Positions 41,742 to 51,140 of a DNA stretch of 64,000 nt are shown in pieces (positions within the stretch are counted from its first letter, which is position 1; each line of letters opens with the position of its first letter). The DNA lies in contig JAFUFP010000056.1 in NCBI GenBank assembly GCA_017469845.1, positions 51,692 to 115,691 of the forward strand, written 5' to 3'. The notes beneath the pieces are model-generated. The model was not told the DNA's origin and ran no database searches. It saw nothing but the letters and a program-made list of their open reading frames with translations. This stretch comes from Bacteroidales bacterium (lineage in GTDB: Bacteria > Bacteroidota > Bacteroidia > Bacteroidales > UBA932). Position numbers and translations under genes: made by a program.

Positions 41742-41975
41742 GAATTTTATTCAACAAAACAAGGGTTGGGAGGGAATTTTAACGGAATTTTTTGAGTTTT
41801 AACGTTTTATATCGTAAAATATTATGACTCATCGCAATAGAAGGTGACATTTTTCCGCTTTCTGGAGATACCGGCATTCCCGTATTTATGGAAAACGATG
41901 ATATTGAAAAGAGTATTGATGTATCAAAGTGTAAGATTGTCGCCATGAAATGACGGGACCGACGGGGATTTCACA

Positions 41976-41983
41976 TATCTTTG
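41976..41983 (+). promoter_or_regulatory. -7 box of the thioredoxin-fold lipoprotein
   Basis: TATCTTTG, an exact match, 24 bases before ATG 42008. This places the start of the mRNA inside the longer open frame and supports the later start codon. Confidence 0.6.
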
Positions 41984-42007
41984 CTGACTGAAAGAAGAAA
42001 TGGACGT

Positions 42008-43084
42008 ATGAAAAGATTGTTGGAAGCGATAATCCTGTCGGCTACTTTTCTCGCATGCCTTTCATGCGGGGATGGCGATTATATTATAAAGGGTATATAT
42101 ACCGCCCCGGATGGTACCGAAGTTTATCTTATCGATCTCGATAAGAAGGACACCTTGGGCGTCACGTCCGTTCAGGGCAATTCGTTCGGATTCTCCGGAA
42201 CTCTTGATGAACCTATATACGTATATGTGGGAAAAGGCAAGGAGAGGATAAGGTTCATGCTGGAGGAGGGAACTGTTACGGCCGATATAGACGAAAGGAT
42301 CGAATACGGAACCCCATTGGTTGATATGAACAATGCCTATCACAAAAGATTCTATGGGTTCGACAGCAAAAGGAACGAAGAGAGAAAAGCTCTCCAGGCG
42401 AGAAAGGACGAATTGTCGCCGGGGGAGTTCAGTGTGGAGTGGGAAAAGATAAACGCCAAATACATCGCCATGCAGGCCGATCTTGCCGACTCAGTCTATC
42501 TCTCGAATCCTGACAACCTTTTCGGGACCATCGTTCTTGAGGACCTTGTCGCGAAGGACCCCTCACGTTTCCTGGAGCGTTATGCCTCTCTTCCGGACAA
42601 GGTCAAGGAGTTTTATCAGGTGAGGGAAGCTTATGAGTCCCTCCATGAATCCGAAAGGACCGCTCCCGGAAAGAAATTCACCGATTATCTTGTGAAAGGC
42701 GGCAACCTTGACGGAACTGACGTACGTCTTTCTGACTATGTCGGAAAAGGAAAGTACATCCTCCTCGACCATTGGGCATCATGGTGCGGTCCCTGCAAGG
42801 TGGAGATGCCCTATATCAAGAAGACATGGGAAGATTTCGCGGGAGACAAATTCGATATCGTGAGCATCGCGGTCAGCGACAAAAGGGAAGATTCCCTTAG
42901 GGAGCTGGAGTCTTTGGATATGCCATGGAATCAGATAGTGGATGCCGGAAGCATACCCGGGGAGATTTACGGGATATCAGCCATTCCGCATCTCATTCTT
43001 TTCGCTCCTGACGGAACAATCCTTCAGAGGGGACTCCGGGGCGAGCAGATACATGCGGTGGTATCGGAATTGATGGCAGAATAG
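42008..43084 (+). CDS. TlpA/ResA-like thiol-disulphide lipoprotein (DUF4369 + AhpC/TSA)
   Basis: 358 residues. Signal MKRLLEAIILSATFLACLSC; either cysteine could be lipidated, though neither lipobox is canonical. Residues about 25-130 look like the DUF4369 beta-domain (IIKGIYTAPDGTEVYLIDLDKKD), 130-215 a helical linker, and 225-355 a thioredoxin fold with WASWCGPCKVEMPYI (W259-C260-G-P-C263) and the cis-proline in ISAIPHLILF. Bacteroidetes proteins of this type act in the periplasm in disulphide exchange. Single gene ending at a shared terminator. Confidence 0.88.
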   Translation: MKRLLEAIILSATFLACLSCGDGDYIIKGIYTAPDGTEVYLIDLDKKDTLGVTSVQGNSFGFSGTLDEPIYVYVGKGKERIRFMLEEGTVTADIDERIEYGTPLVDMNNAYHKRFYGFDSKRNEERKALQARKDELSPGEFSVEWEKINAKYIAMQADLADSVYLSNPDNLFGTIVLEDLVAKDPSRFLERYASLPDKVKEFYQVREAYESLHESERTAPGKKFTDYLVKGGNLDGTDVRLSDYVGKGKYILLDHWASWCGPCKVEMPYIKKTWEDFAGDKFDIVSIAVSDKREDSLRELESLDMPWNQIVDAGSIPGEIYGISAIPHLILFAPDGTILQRGLRGEQIHAVVSELMAE

Positions 43085-43123
43085 CCCAGTAATAATAGAG
43101 GAGCAGAACGTTTCCCTCAAAAG

Positions 43124-43154
43124 CAAAAGGTCTCTCAGCCCGAGAGACCTTTTG
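43124..43154. terminator. Shared bidirectional terminator (lipoprotein and tRNA)
   Basis: A perfect 13-base-pair stem, 43124-43136 with 43142-43154, over a five-base loop. It ends the lipoprotein transcript on the plus strand and, read on the minus strand, follows the tRNA by 4 bases with a ttttgctttt tail. Confidence 0.88.
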
Positions 43155-43158
43155 TCAG

Positions 43159-43232
43159 TGATTCCGTTGGGATTCGAACCCAAGACCCACAGCTTAGAAG
43201 GCTGTTGCTCTATCCAGCTGAGCTACGGAACC
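43159..43232 (-). tRNA. tRNA-Arg (anticodon TCT)
   Basis: 74 bases read on the minus strand. Acceptor GGTTCCG pairs with CGGAATC (one G-T wobble), discriminator A, no encoded CCA. D arm AGCTCAGCTGGATAGAGC, anticodon stem ACAGC/GCTGT around loop CTTCTAA gives anticodon TCT, variable loop GGGTC region, and T arm TTGGGTTCGAATCCCAA. It reads AGA/AGG arginine codons. Confidence 0.95.
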
Positions 43233-43279
43233 ATCATCCAATTATCTCATACATTCCCATACCATGGGTATTGGGGTTG

Positions 43280-43311
43280 CAAAGGTATAAACTTTTCACA
43301 AACTTTTCAAA
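43280..43311 (-). promoter_or_regulatory. Promoter of tRNA-Arg
   Basis: Read on the minus strand, TTTG (43308-43311), a 20-base spacer and TACCTTTG (43280-43287), both exact consensus boxes. A near-repeat of acttttca lies just upstream. Confidence 0.7.
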
Positions 43312-43331
43312 AAGAGTTGAATTATTCGCCT

Positions 43332-44219
43332 TTATTTCTTCTTCGAAGAGAGCATCTCAAGCAACCAGACGAGAAAAATTCCGGCGAAAGCCCATAGTAT
43401 GGCACCGCTCACGTGCATTTCCCCGGGTGCCGATCCCGAGAGGACATTCCCCGCCGCGATTGCTGCCCTATCGTTCCATGGCCACACCTTCACGAGAGAC
43501 CCGATGACGAAGCCAACGAGAACGAGCATCGTCTGCCTTTCGTATTTTTCCAGAAGCCAGTGAAGGAACTTGGAGAAGGCGAGGATGCCGATCACGCAAC
43601 CGGCGGCGAAAACTATTAGAACCGGCCAATTGAGGGAACTCACGGCTCCCATTATGTAGTCATACTTCCCGAAGATAAGGAGAATGAAGCTGCCGGACAC
43701 GCCGGGAAGGATCATGGTACAGATCGCGATCGCTCCGCAGATGAAGATGAACCAGAGGTCGTCGGTGGTCTGGGTAGGGGACAGGGTGCATATCACAACA
43801 CCCAATATGACTCCGAATATCGCCCAGCATACGTCCTTCCATTTCCAGTTCTTCACATCGAGCAGCATCACTGTCGCTGATGCGGCAATCATGCCGAAGA
43901 AGAATCCCCAAGTCTGGACGGGATGCACGTGGAGGACATATTCCATGAGTTTGGCAAGGGAGAATACGCTCACCAGCACTCCCACCGCCAAAGCGAGAAG
44001 GAACCTGCCGTCAATCTTCTGCCAGAACCCCTTCAGATCTCCCTTGAAGAGAGTCTTCCAGGTGTCTATTTCCATCAGGGCGTTGAGGCAGTCTATAAGG
44101 CGGGTGAATATTCCGGTCAAAAGGGCGATCGTTCCTCCTGATACGCCCGGAATAACATTAGCGGCCCCCATTCCGAATCCTTTGAGGGCCACTATGATAT
44201 CGTTCATGAATTTGTTCAT
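43332..44219 (-). CDS. DUF368 (PopT-type) undecaprenyl-phosphate translocase family
   Basis: 295-residue inner-membrane protein with about eight to nine helices. The N-terminal KGFGMGAANVIPGVSGGTIALLTGIF and the central GAIAICTMILPGVSGSFILLIFGKYDYI are the duplicated PGVSG-G/S motifs of DUF368 (PF04018). Members were reported to return undecaprenyl phosphate across the cytoplasmic membrane in other bacteria. The function here is inferred from the family. It is the last gene of the adenosine kinase-DUF6913 operon. Confidence 0.9.
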   Translation of the reverse strand: MNKFMNDIIVALKGFGMGAANVIPGVSGGTIALLTGIFTRLIDCLNALMEIDTWKTLFKGDLKGFWQKIDGRFLLALAVGVLVSVFSLAKLMEYVLHVHPVQTWGFFFGMIAASATVMLLDVKNWKWKDVCWAIFGVILGVVICTLSPTQTTDDLWFIFICGAIAICTMILPGVSGSFILLIFGKYDYIMGAVSSLNWPVLIVFAAGCVIGILAFSKFLHWLLEKYERQTMLVLVGFVIGSLVKVWPWNDRAAIAAGNVLSGSAPGEMHVSGAILWAFAGIFLVWLLEMLSSKKK

Positions 44220-44235
44220 CTTTCTTTATTGGGGT

Positions 44236-44769
44236 CTAGCCTATCTTGGCGAGATAGGACTTCATGACATCGAAACTTTCTTTCTGTGTGAGTTTGCGGT
44301 CTTGGGGATCTGCAACGATAAGGTCGAAGGTGTTTCCGGGGAGCTGTACTCTGCCTACTTTGAATTTGGCCTGTGAACATTTGGCCATGAATTCAAGCGG
44401 GAAATCCGTCCCGTCGATAAGGGAAATGAAAAGGTCGGGCTCACTTCCGAGCATGATGTTGATCTTCTCGTGTGAAGGACGGCCGAACCAGTTGAGGTCC
44501 TTTTTGAGGACAGTGGTCTGGATGCTGGTTATGAGTCTTTCCTCTTTCCCGATTTTCCTGAAATCGAAGAAGAAGATTTCGCCTTTGATGCCGTTCTCAC
44601 GGTAGAATGCCATAAGAGCGTCCTTGCATCTGTCGCAGTAGGGGTCCATGGCGTCGACGAAAGCGACAGCCGAATGCACAGCCTTCACCGGCATGAATCC
44701 TGTCGGTACCGTGCTCTGGTATTTCTGTATCTGCTTACGGCGCAGAAATTTCTTGATGAATTCTAACAT
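44236..44769 (-). CDS. DUF6913-like small cytoplasmic protein
   Basis: 177 residues. A basic N-terminus (MLEFIKKFLRRKQIQKYQ) and a mixed alpha/beta body with FVDAMDPYCDRCKDALMAF, EIFFFDFRKIGKEER, KDLNWFGRPSHEKIN and PDLFISLIDGTDFPLEFMA. The pattern 'KKDLNWFG-P' with 'DLFI-L' is common to a conserved Bacteroidetes family (DUF6913) without known function. It is placed between adenosine kinase (8 bases) and DUF368 (16 bases). Confidence 0.7.
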   Translation of the reverse strand: MLEFIKKFLRRKQIQKYQSTVPTGFMPVKAVHSAVAFVDAMDPYCDRCKDALMAFYRENGIKGEIFFFDFRKIGKEERLITSIQTTVLKKDLNWFGRPSHEKINIMLGSEPDLFISLIDGTDFPLEFMAKCSQAKFKVGRVQLPGNTFDLIVADPQDRKLTQKESFDVMKSYLAKIG

Positions 44770-44777
44770 GTGTTCCT

Positions 44778-45773
44778 CTACTTGTCAAATGCGGCGATCA
44801 GTTCCTTTATTTCCGCTTTGGCGTCCCTCCATCTTGGGACATCAATCTTCGTGCCTACGACTTCAACAACTTTGGCCGCTATTATAGAACCGACTTCGCC
44901 GCATGTCTTGAGCGGAAGCCCGAGCGAGTGCGCATATAGGAATCCTGCGGCATAGGTGTCGCCCGCTCCGGTGGCGTCGATAGCAACGGCCGGCCAGGGT
45001 TTGATATGGTGGAATTCCTCCCCGCACTGTACCATGGAACCGTCCTTGCCGATTTTCACGACGGCGATTTCGCAGACCTTGGCGATTTCCTTGATGGCTT
45101 CCCTCGCGGGGAGTTTGGTGAAGGCTTTCGCCTCGGTCTCGTTTGCGAAGACGATGTCCACGTATTTTTCTACCAGATTGTGGAGGAAAGCGTCATTCGA
45201 TTCGACTACGTTGTACGAAGCCATATCAATGGAAATCTTGCATCCGGCGGCTTTCGCCATCTGTACCGCCTTCGCGATGAGATCCTGGTTCTGCACCAGA
45301 TATCCTTCGATATGGAAATAGTCGTATCCTTCGAAGTATTCCGGCTTGAGGTCTTCAGGTACCATTTCAAGAGCCGCGCCCATGTAATCCGCGAAAGTCC
45401 TTTCGGCGTTCGCCCCGGCGATGAACACCATGCATCTTCCGGAAGATTTGGTGCCGTAGAGCATGGTTGTGTTGACACCGAACTGCTCCATCGTGCTCTT
45501 GAAAAGGTTGCCCAGTTCATCGTTGCCGATTTTTCCGATGTATCCGGACTTCATTCCGAAAATGGATGTGCATGTGACGGTGTTGGCGGCACTTCCTCCG
45601 GGGACATACTTGACGCCCACTTCCTTGAGGGCGGACCAGATCTTGTCACCGGTTTCCATGTCGACATGCTGCATGCTCCCCTTGGGAAGGTGGAATTCAT
45701 TGAGGAGAGTGTCGTCAGGCAGTATCGCCAGGATATCCGTAAGGGCGTTTCCTATTCCGAGGATGGATTTCAT
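44778..45773 (-). CDS. Adenosine/carbohydrate kinase, PfkB family
   Basis: 331 residues. PfkB/ribokinase fold: ILGIGNALTDILA at the N-terminus, YVPGGSAANTV (sugar-binding GG), SGRCMVFIAGANAERTF, VDIVFANETEAKAF and the catalytic anion hole WPAVAIDATGAGDTYAAGFLYAH with the aspartate base near 270. Bacteroidetes homologues are annotated as adenosine kinase; ribokinase-like sugars remain possible. First gene of a three-gene operon. Confidence 0.88.
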   Translation of the reverse strand: MKSILGIGNALTDILAILPDDTLLNEFHLPKGSMQHVDMETGDKIWSALKEVGVKYVPGGSAANTVTCTSIFGMKSGYIGKIGNDELGNLFKSTMEQFGVNTTMLYGTKSSGRCMVFIAGANAERTFADYMGAALEMVPEDLKPEYFEGYDYFHIEGYLVQNQDLIAKAVQMAKAAGCKISIDMASYNVVESNDAFLHNLVEKYVDIVFANETEAKAFTKLPAREAIKEIAKVCEIAVVKIGKDGSMVQCGEEFHHIKPWPAVAIDATGAGDTYAAGFLYAHSLGLPLKTCGEVGSIIAAKVVEVVGTKIDVPRWRDAKAEIKELIAAFDK

Positions 45774-45806
45774 TGGACTCGTCTTTTGGGTTCAAATACA
45801 GCTTGC

Positions 45807-45827
45807 TGCGGAAGCCTACCTTCCGCA
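45807..45827 (-). promoter_or_regulatory. Leader hairpin of the adenosine kinase operon
   Basis: A perfect 8-base-pair stem TGCGGAAG/CTTCCGCA with a five-base loop lies between the -7 box and the start codon, close to the expected 5' end of the mRNA. It may protect the 5' end or serve as a regulatory site. Confidence 0.5.
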
Positions 45828-45832
45828 AATTG

Positions 45833-45840
45833 CAAAGATA
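45833..45840 (-). promoter_or_regulatory. -7 box of the adenosine kinase operon
   Basis: Minus-strand TATCTTTG, an exact match, 59 bases upstream of the ATG at 45773. Confidence 0.6.
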
Positions 45841-45915
45841 GCATCTTTTTCGACTAGTATGGAGTTTTGGCCGAAAAGATTTGTACTATAGGGAAGAAAG
45901 CATTGCGGTATTGGC

Positions 45916-45945
45916 TTGAGGATTGCTCAAAAAGGAGTATATTCG
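45916..45945 (+). promoter_or_regulatory. Promoter of the flippase-like gene
   Basis: TTG at 45916-45918, a 19-base spacer and TATATTCG at 45938-45945 (one base off). Divergent from the adenosine kinase promoter by about 100 bases. Confidence 0.55.
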
Positions 45946-45975
45946 CACCATCATTCATAGCATAGGGTGTCTTCC

Positions 45976-47052
45976 ATGAACGAAAAAGTCAAAAACATAC
46001 TGAAATATGCGGTCTCGATCCTCTTGGCCGCCGTACTTCTGTATTTTTCTTTCAAGGATGTCGAATGGAAAAATTTCTGGACGGCCCTTTCATCCTGCAG
46101 ATGGGGGTATGTGATCCTTTCGATGCTGATAGGAGTCGTCGCATTCTGGGCGAGGGGATTGAGGTGGAGGGAACTCCTCCTTCCCATAGACGGAACGACC
46201 AGGAAAAGGACCTGTTTCAATGCGGTGAACATATCCTATGTGGTGAATATGGTGCTTCCGAGAGTGGGAGAGATCGCCCGCTGCGGGTATATAACCAAGC
46301 ATTCGGCGTTTTCCGCTGACGGCCGCAGGAAGGCCACCGTCGACAAGGTCCTGGGGACTGTCATAGTCGACCGGTTTTGGGACGTGGTCATGCTCGTGGT
46401 CGTTTTTGCGGCGGTCTTCGTTCTGATGTGGAAGCGTTTCGGAGTGTTTTTCTCCAAGCTTCAGTTGCCCCGATTTTCAGGAGGCGGCTCCGCTCTTATG
46501 ATTATCGCCGCAGTGGCGATAGTGGTCCTTCTCCTTTTCTTCGCATGGAAAAAGCGCAACAGCGGCGGTCTTCTCTCCAAAGTCTGGGGAGTCGTGAATG
46601 GGATATGGCAGGGAATAGGAAGCTGCCTTAGGATGAAATCCTGGTGGAAGTTCATCCTCTACACCCTCACGATCTGGGTGTGCTATTGGTTCATGTCCTA
46701 TACGATTGTGTTGGCCGTCAAAGGGATGGATCTCTCATCTTTCGATCCGTCTCTTGTGAGCTCCCTGTCGGGTATCAAGACCTTGGACCTTAGGGATGCT
46801 CTCTTTCTGATGATTGCGGGGTCACTCGGATCGCTGGTCCCCGTCCCCGGAGGCTTCGGTGCGTTCCATTATGTGATATCCCTGGCTCTCAGTACCGTTT
46901 ACGGCATCCCCACTGAAATCGGAATCATCTTCGCAACCCTATCACACGAGTCCCAGGCCCTCATACAGATCATCTGCGGAGGACTTTCATACGCTTACGA
47001 GACTCTTCACAAAGAAAATGGGGAAACGGTCCCGGAAGGACCTTCGGCTTAG
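45976..47052 (+). CDS. Lysylphosphatidylglycerol synthase-type membrane protein (flippase-like)
   Basis: 358 residues from ATG 45976 (a GTG three codons earlier is less likely). About eight hydrophobic helices. Motifs RGLRWRELL, NISYVVNMVLPRVGEIARCGYITKH and LGSLVPVPGGFGAFHYVIS belong to the LPG_synthase_TM family (PF03706). It lacks the aminoacyl-transferring domain of MprF, so it may move a lipid or glycolipid. Its stop codon directly abuts the stop of the convergent Smr gene. Confidence 0.85.
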   Translation: MNEKVKNILKYAVSILLAAVLLYFSFKDVEWKNFWTALSSCRWGYVILSMLIGVVAFWARGLRWRELLLPIDGTTRKRTCFNAVNISYVVNMVLPRVGEIARCGYITKHSAFSADGRRKATVDKVLGTVIVDRFWDVVMLVVVFAAVFVLMWKRFGVFFSKLQLPRFSGGGSALMIIAAVAIVVLLLFFAWKKRNSGGLLSKVWGVVNGIWQGIGSCLRMKSWWKFILYTLTIWVCYWFMSYTIVLAVKGMDLSSFDPSLVSSLSGIKTLDLRDALFLMIAGSLGSLVPVPGGFGAFHYVISLALSTVYGIPTEIGIIFATLSHESQALIQIICGGLSYAYETLHKENGETVPEGPSA

Positions 47053-47769
47053 TCAGCGGATCTTCACGACGATCGCTCCTCCCATGCCGAATTCATGGAA
47101 CGGGGCGTCACGGTATTCGCTTCTCCAGTACACTTCATCCAACTCGTCGATTATGGCTTTGCGGAGAATTCCGTCACCGCCTCCGTGGATGAAGATTATT
47201 TCCTTCCCCTTGTGTTCGGCATTTTCCTCCATCACCCTTCTGAATACCGCCATCTGGTACTCGAGATATTTGTTCTTGGGTAGGTCCGCAGGGTGTGTGA
47301 TGGCGTTCATGTGGAGATCGACGGTGAGGTACTTGCTGGATTTGCGGGAAGAGGACCTTTTCCGGAAATCTTCACCTTTGTCTTCGATGAATGCTTCCCC
47401 GTCCCCGAAATAATCCTCTATCGTGGCGTTGGATCCGTCTGCGGCAACTCTTGATGTCGGCACTTCCGTCCGCTTCTTGGGTGAAGCTTTGGAAGGGGCC
47501 ATCCTTTCGTCGCTGAACTTGTCCTCTATGAATGCGTCCGAATTCCTGAAGTAATCTTCGGCTGTGGCGTTGGACCCGTCCGGCAGTACGGTATGGCCCA
47601 TCGCATGGGTGTCCTTCCTGGATATTCCCCACAGAGATGACGCTTTCCGGGCTTTGGCCTCCTTTATTTTGGAGTCGACGGCTTTTTCCCCTTCCTCCTT
47701 TTCCTTCTTGTGAAGCTGCTTGGAAAGGTCATTGAGGGCCGAAAGGTCATTGAAAGAATTCTTGGCCAT
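47053..47769 (-). CDS. Smr-domain protein with duplicated DGSNAT motif
   Basis: 238 residues. Residues 1-45 are a charged coiled-coil-like helix (KQLHKKEKEEGEKAV). Two copies of a 20-residue motif, DGSNAT(A/I)EDYFxxxxAFIED, occur at 64-83 and 111-130, joined by a basic linker. The C-terminal Smr domain (147-238) has YLTVDLHMNAIT and IIFIHGGGDGILRKAI, the DLH and H(G)xGxG motifs of the Smr nuclease/RNA-binding fold. Smr proteins act on branched DNA or on collided-ribosome mRNA. Last gene of the cysS-exoIII-smr unit, with no gap to exoIII. Confidence 0.82.
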   Translation of the reverse strand: MAKNSFNDLSALNDLSKQLHKKEKEEGEKAVDSKIKEAKARKASSLWGISRKDTHAMGHTVLPDGSNATAEDYFRNSDAFIEDKFSDERMAPSKASPKKRTEVPTSRVAADGSNATIEDYFGDGEAFIEDKGEDFRKRSSSRKSSKYLTVDLHMNAITHPADLPKNKYLEYQMAVFRRVMEENAEHKGKEIIFIHGGGDGILRKAIIDELDEVYWRSEYRDAPFHEFGMGGAIVVKIR

Positions 47770-48519
47770 CTATTTTATCGTGAGTTCGACGGGACAGTGG
47801 TCGGAGCCGAAGATTTCGTTATGGATATCAGCCGAAACGATCCGTTCGCGCATGTTCTCGGATACCAGGAAGTAGTCGATACGCCATCCGGCGTTCTTCT
47901 CCCTCGCATGGAACCTGTACGACCACCAGGAATATTTCACCTCATCGGGGTGGAGATATCTCCATGAATCCGTGAACCCCGATTCCAGAAGAACTGAGAA
48001 CTTCTCCCTCTCTTCATCGGTGAAGCCCGCGTTGCGGCGATTGGTGGAGGGGTTCTTCAGGTCAATCTCCTTGTGGGCGACGTTGAGGTCGCCGCACACT
48101 ATCACGCCTTTTTTTGCGGCGAGGGATGAAAGGTATCCCCTGAAATCGTCTTCCCACTTCATGCGGTAGTCCAGTCTCTTGAGCCCGTCCTGTGAATTGG
48201 GGACATAAACGCATACGAGGAAAAAGTCCTCCATCTCCATCGTTATGACCCTTCCTTCGTTGTCATGTTCCTCTATACCGATACCGTAGCTGACGGAAAG
48301 GGGAGTGTGCTTCGTGTATATCGCGGTACCTGAATATCCCTTCTTTTGGGCGTAGTTCCAGTAGGAGGTGTAGCCGGGGAACTCGAGGTCGAGCTGCCCT
48401 TCCTGCATTTTGGTTTCCTGAAGGCAGACGAAGTCGGCGTCAAGGGAGAGGAAACTCTCCCCGAATCCCTTGCCCTGGCAGGCCCTAAGGCCGTTGACGT
48501 TCCATGATATGAATTTCAT
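47770..48519 (-). CDS. xth: Exodeoxyribonuclease III / AP endonuclease
   Basis: 249 residues from ATG 48519; a GTG one codon earlier is ignored. All family motifs are present: FISWNVNGLRA, FVCLQETKMQ (metal-binding E), YSGTAIYTK, VCGDLNVAHKEIDL (D and N), RRNAGFTDEER, WWSYRFHAREKNAGWRIDYFL and the catalytic GSDHCPVEL. It repairs abasic sites and 3' blocked ends in DNA. It follows cysS by 18 bases and abuts the Smr gene. Confidence 0.94.
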   Translation of the reverse strand: MKFISWNVNGLRACQGKGFGESFLSLDADFVCLQETKMQEGQLDLEFPGYTSYWNYAQKKGYSGTAIYTKHTPLSVSYGIGIEEHDNEGRVITMEMEDFFLVCVYVPNSQDGLKRLDYRMKWEDDFRGYLSSLAAKKGVIVCGDLNVAHKEIDLKNPSTNRRNAGFTDEEREKFSVLLESGFTDSWRYLHPDEVKYSWWSYRFHAREKNAGWRIDYFLVSENMRERIVSADIHNEIFGSDHCPVELTIK

Positions 48520-48537
48520 CACCTTGTCGGTTGAGGG

Positions 48538-50106
48538 TTATTCCAAAGTCCACTCGGGACCGTTCTTGGTATCCTTGACGGTGATTCCGATCGCTTTCAG
48601 GTGGTCCCTGATGGCGTCACTCTTGGCCCAGTCCTTTGCGGCCTTGGCCTCAGCCCTCTGCTCGAGGACCATTTCCATAAGCCCGGAAATCACTTCCTTC
48701 GCTCCTCCGTCGGATGAAGCTTCATCCTTGAGGGCGAGAACTCCGAAGACTACGTTGTCGAAAAGGTCGACAAGCGTACGGAGATCAGCCTTTGAGAGGG
48801 CACCTTTGCCTTCCTTGGCTGTGTTTATCATCTTGACGGCGTCGAAAAGATGGGACAGCGCGATAGGGGTATTCATGTCATCGCACAGAGCTTCGTACAC
48901 TCCTTCGAATATGGCCGCCACCTGGGGTGAGCATCCTTCTGCCGGAGCGTCGGGGGCGACTGAATCTATAAGTTCGCCGTAGACCATTGCGGGAGCGGGA
49001 TTGCCTTCAGTCCCCTTGATGGTGCTTTCGACTCCCTGGGCCTTGGCCAGGGAAAGGAGGTCCTTGTATGCGGCAAGGATTCTCTTGAGGCCTTTTTCAG
49101 CGGCTCCGAGGGCTTCGTTTGAGAAGTCCAGAGTGCTGCGGTAGTGCGCCTGGAGGATGAAGAAGCGGATCGTCATCGGGGAATAGGCCCTCTCGAGTTT
49201 CGGATGGTTTCCGGCGAAGAGTTCCGGGAGGGTTATGAAATTCCCGAGGGATTTTCCCATCTTCTGGCCGTTGATGGTGATCATGTTGTTGTGCACCCAG
49301 TAGTGGACGCCCTGGGTTCCTCTGGAGGCCACGTTCTGGGCGATTTCGCATTCATGGTGGGGGAACATCAGATCCATTCCTCCTCCGTGGATGTCGAATT
49401 CATGTCCGAGGTATTTTTCTCCCATGCATGAGCACTCGAGGTGCCATCCCGGGAAACCTTCTCCCCAAGGTGAGGGCCATTTCATGATGTGCTGCGGTTC
49501 AGCCTTTTTCCACAGTGCGAAATCGTACGGGGCCTTCTTGTCTGACTGGCCGTCGAGTGTACGGGTACCTTCCCTTGTGTCATCGAGATTCCTTCCGGAA
49601 AGTATGCCGTAGCGGTAGTACTTGTTGTATTTCTCGACATCGAAGTAGATCGATCCGTTGCTCTCGTATGCGTAGCCCGCGTCGAGGATCTTCTGCACCG
49701 TTCCGATCTGCTCGACGATATGGCCTGACGCCCTCGGCTCTATCGAGGGGGGAGCGACATTGAGGAGTCTCATGGCCTCATGGTAGCGGAGGGTATAGTT
49801 CTGGACAACCTCCATAGGCTCAAGCTGCTCAAGTCTCGCTTTCTTCGCTATCTTGTCCTCTCCCTCATCAGCATCGTGCTCAAGGTGACCTACGTCCGTT
49901 ATGTTGCGGACATAGCGCACCTTGTATCCCAGGTGGCGGAGAAGCCTCTGGAGGACATCGTACGTTACACCGGGGCGGGCGTGGCCGAGGTGGGCGTCAC
50001 CGTATACGGTAGGACCGCAGACATACATTCCGACATGTCCGGGGTTGATCGGTTTGAACAGTTCTTTCTGGTGAGAAAGGGTATTGACGAGAAATAGATT
50101 TTTCAT
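48538..50106 (-). CDS. cysS: Cysteinyl-tRNA synthetase
   Basis: 522 residues from the ATG ending at 50106; the open frame extends about 97 codons further up but crosses the promoter. Class I signatures: [19 protein letters not shown] (HIGH form HLGH at 39-42, zinc cysteine C30), [15 protein letters not shown] (zinc ligands), [21 protein letters not shown] and KMGKSLGN (KMSKS form near 283). The C-terminal DALR-type helical domain follows. Longer than the E. coli enzyme (461) by an extended C-terminal part. First gene of the operon. Confidence 0.96.
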   Translation of the reverse strand: MKNLFLVNTLSHQKELFKPINPGHVGMYVCGPTVYGDAHLGHARPGVTYDVLQRLLRHLGYKVRYVRNITDVGHLEHDADEGEDKIAKKARLEQLEPMEVVQNYTLRYHEAMRLLNVAPPSIEPRASGHIVEQIGTVQKILDAGYAYESNGSIYFDVEKYNKYYRYGILSGRNLDDTREGTRTLDGQSDKKAPYDFALWKKAEPQHIMKWPSPWGEGFPGWHLECSCMGEKYLGHEFDIHGGGMDLMFPHHECEIAQNVASRGTQGVHYWVHNNMITINGQKMGKSLGNFITLPELFAGNHPKLERAYSPMTIRFFILQAHYRSTLDFSNEALGAAEKGLKRILAAYKDLLSLAKAQGVESTIKGTEGNPAPAMVYGELIDSVAPDAPAEGCSPQVAAIFEGVYEALCDDMNTPIALSHLFDAVKMINTAKEGKGALSKADLRTLVDLFDNVVFGVLALKDEASSDGGAKEVISGLMEMVLEQRAEAKAAKDWAKSDAIRDHLKAIGITVKDTKNGPEWTLE

Positions 50107-50214
50107 CACGGAATTATTTTTCAAAAACGCTTCTGACGGGAAAGGATAGCATGTCCTCTGTCCACTTGAAGGATCAGCTTTTCCGGAAAAACGGCCGGAA
50201 TGGCTGAAACGGTG

Positions 50215-50222
50215 CGAAGATA
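50215..50222 (-). promoter_or_regulatory. -7 box of the cysS operon
   Basis: Minus-strand TATCTTCG (one base off consensus), 108 bases upstream of the cysS ATG. The leader contains a TTTTCCGGAAAA palindrome at 50179-50190. Confidence 0.45.
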
Positions 50223-50305
50223 CGCAATTTTGGCGTGATTGGAAAAACCGAGATAGCACAATATTTGCAAAAGTGACGGTGTGGACCCATAAAAACATTT
50301 CAGCC

Positions 50306-51028
50306 ATGAGAACGAGACACTTCATTTCGATTGCGGCGGTGGCTTTGGCCCTGGCCCTTTCGGGCGTCTCCCTTGGAGCGCAGACAAGAACTCCCACACC
50401 TCATCGTGACCCCAGGATTCCGACTGAACGTTCGGGAAGGAATTATCCCGGCCGTGACATGGGTTATCCAAGAAGACCGGTCAATCTTGCTCCCAGGGAT
50501 TTCTACTGGGGACTCGATATCGGAATGACGATATCCAGAATAAAATCAGATGATGAATTCTTCGACGCGAGGAAGGTGTACAACGGAATGTATGTCGGAT
50601 TGTACGGAGCCACTCCGATATATCCCGGCTTTCCCCTTTGCTTGCAGTCCGGGTTATATTTCATCCAGAAGGGCGGTCAACAGCGTTACGGTGACGTATC
50701 CTTCAATCTCAACTATATAGAGGTTCCGGCCCTTATCCGTTACAGGGGGATCTTCGATTACGGTTCCATCCAACCGTATGCGGGATTCTACTTTGCGGAA
50801 GGGGTAGGCGGAAAAGTGAGGGATTATGCGGTGTCAAGGGCTTACTCTCCTTTCCGGGACGGGTACTTCCGCCGCTTCGACAGCGGCCTTAGGGTAGGAT
50901 GCGCGATGCAGTTCGCCTTCATCTACCTTGAGGCGGGATATGACTTGGGATTCGTCAACATCGGTTACGATGATTTCAATTACACGCGTAACCGTACGGC
51001 ATTCCTCAATATCGGATTCAGCTTCTGA
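50306..51028 (+). CDS. Secreted outer-membrane beta-barrel protein (OMP_b-brl type)
   Basis: 240 residues from ATG 50306; eleven earlier codons in frame lie in the promoter region. Signal peptide [25 protein letters not shown], then a basic proline-rich linker ([19 protein letters not shown], about 30-60). From [15 protein letters not shown] on, amphipathic strands alternate with tight turns ([54 protein letters not shown]) and the chain ends NIGFSF with a terminal phenylalanine. Fits the PF13568 barrel family. Ligand unknown. Confidence 0.78.
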   Translation: MRTRHFISIAAVALALALSGVSLGAQTRTPTPHRDPRIPTERSGRNYPGRDMGYPRRPVNLAPRDFYWGLDIGMTISRIKSDDEFFDARKVYNGMYVGLYGATPIYPGFPLCLQSGLYFIQKGGQQRYGDVSFNLNYIEVPALIRYRGIFDYGSIQPYAGFYFAEGVGGKVRDYAVSRAYSPFRDGYFRRFDSGLRVGCAMQFAFIYLEAGYDLGFVNIGYDDFNYTRNRTAFLNIGFSF

Positions 51029-51070
51029 TTTTTCTGAACGCGATATCCGATACCGGAAATATGCAAAATG

Positions 51071-51094
51071 AGCTCCCAATAGGGGGCTTTTTTT
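51071..51094 (+). terminator. Terminator after the barrel protein gene
   Basis: agctccc (51071-51077) pairs with gggggct (51082-51088), four-base loop, followed by a run of seven Ts. Confidence 0.85.
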
Positions 51095-51140
51095 GATTGG
51101 AACATCCTGAGGATGCGTTATTTTGGAAAATATTCATTAT

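Noticed and set aside
41888..41953. 21-residue open frame on the plus strand upstream of the thioredoxin-fold lipoprotein
   Set aside because: It lies before the -7 box of that gene, has no promoter box of its own, and is within chance length.
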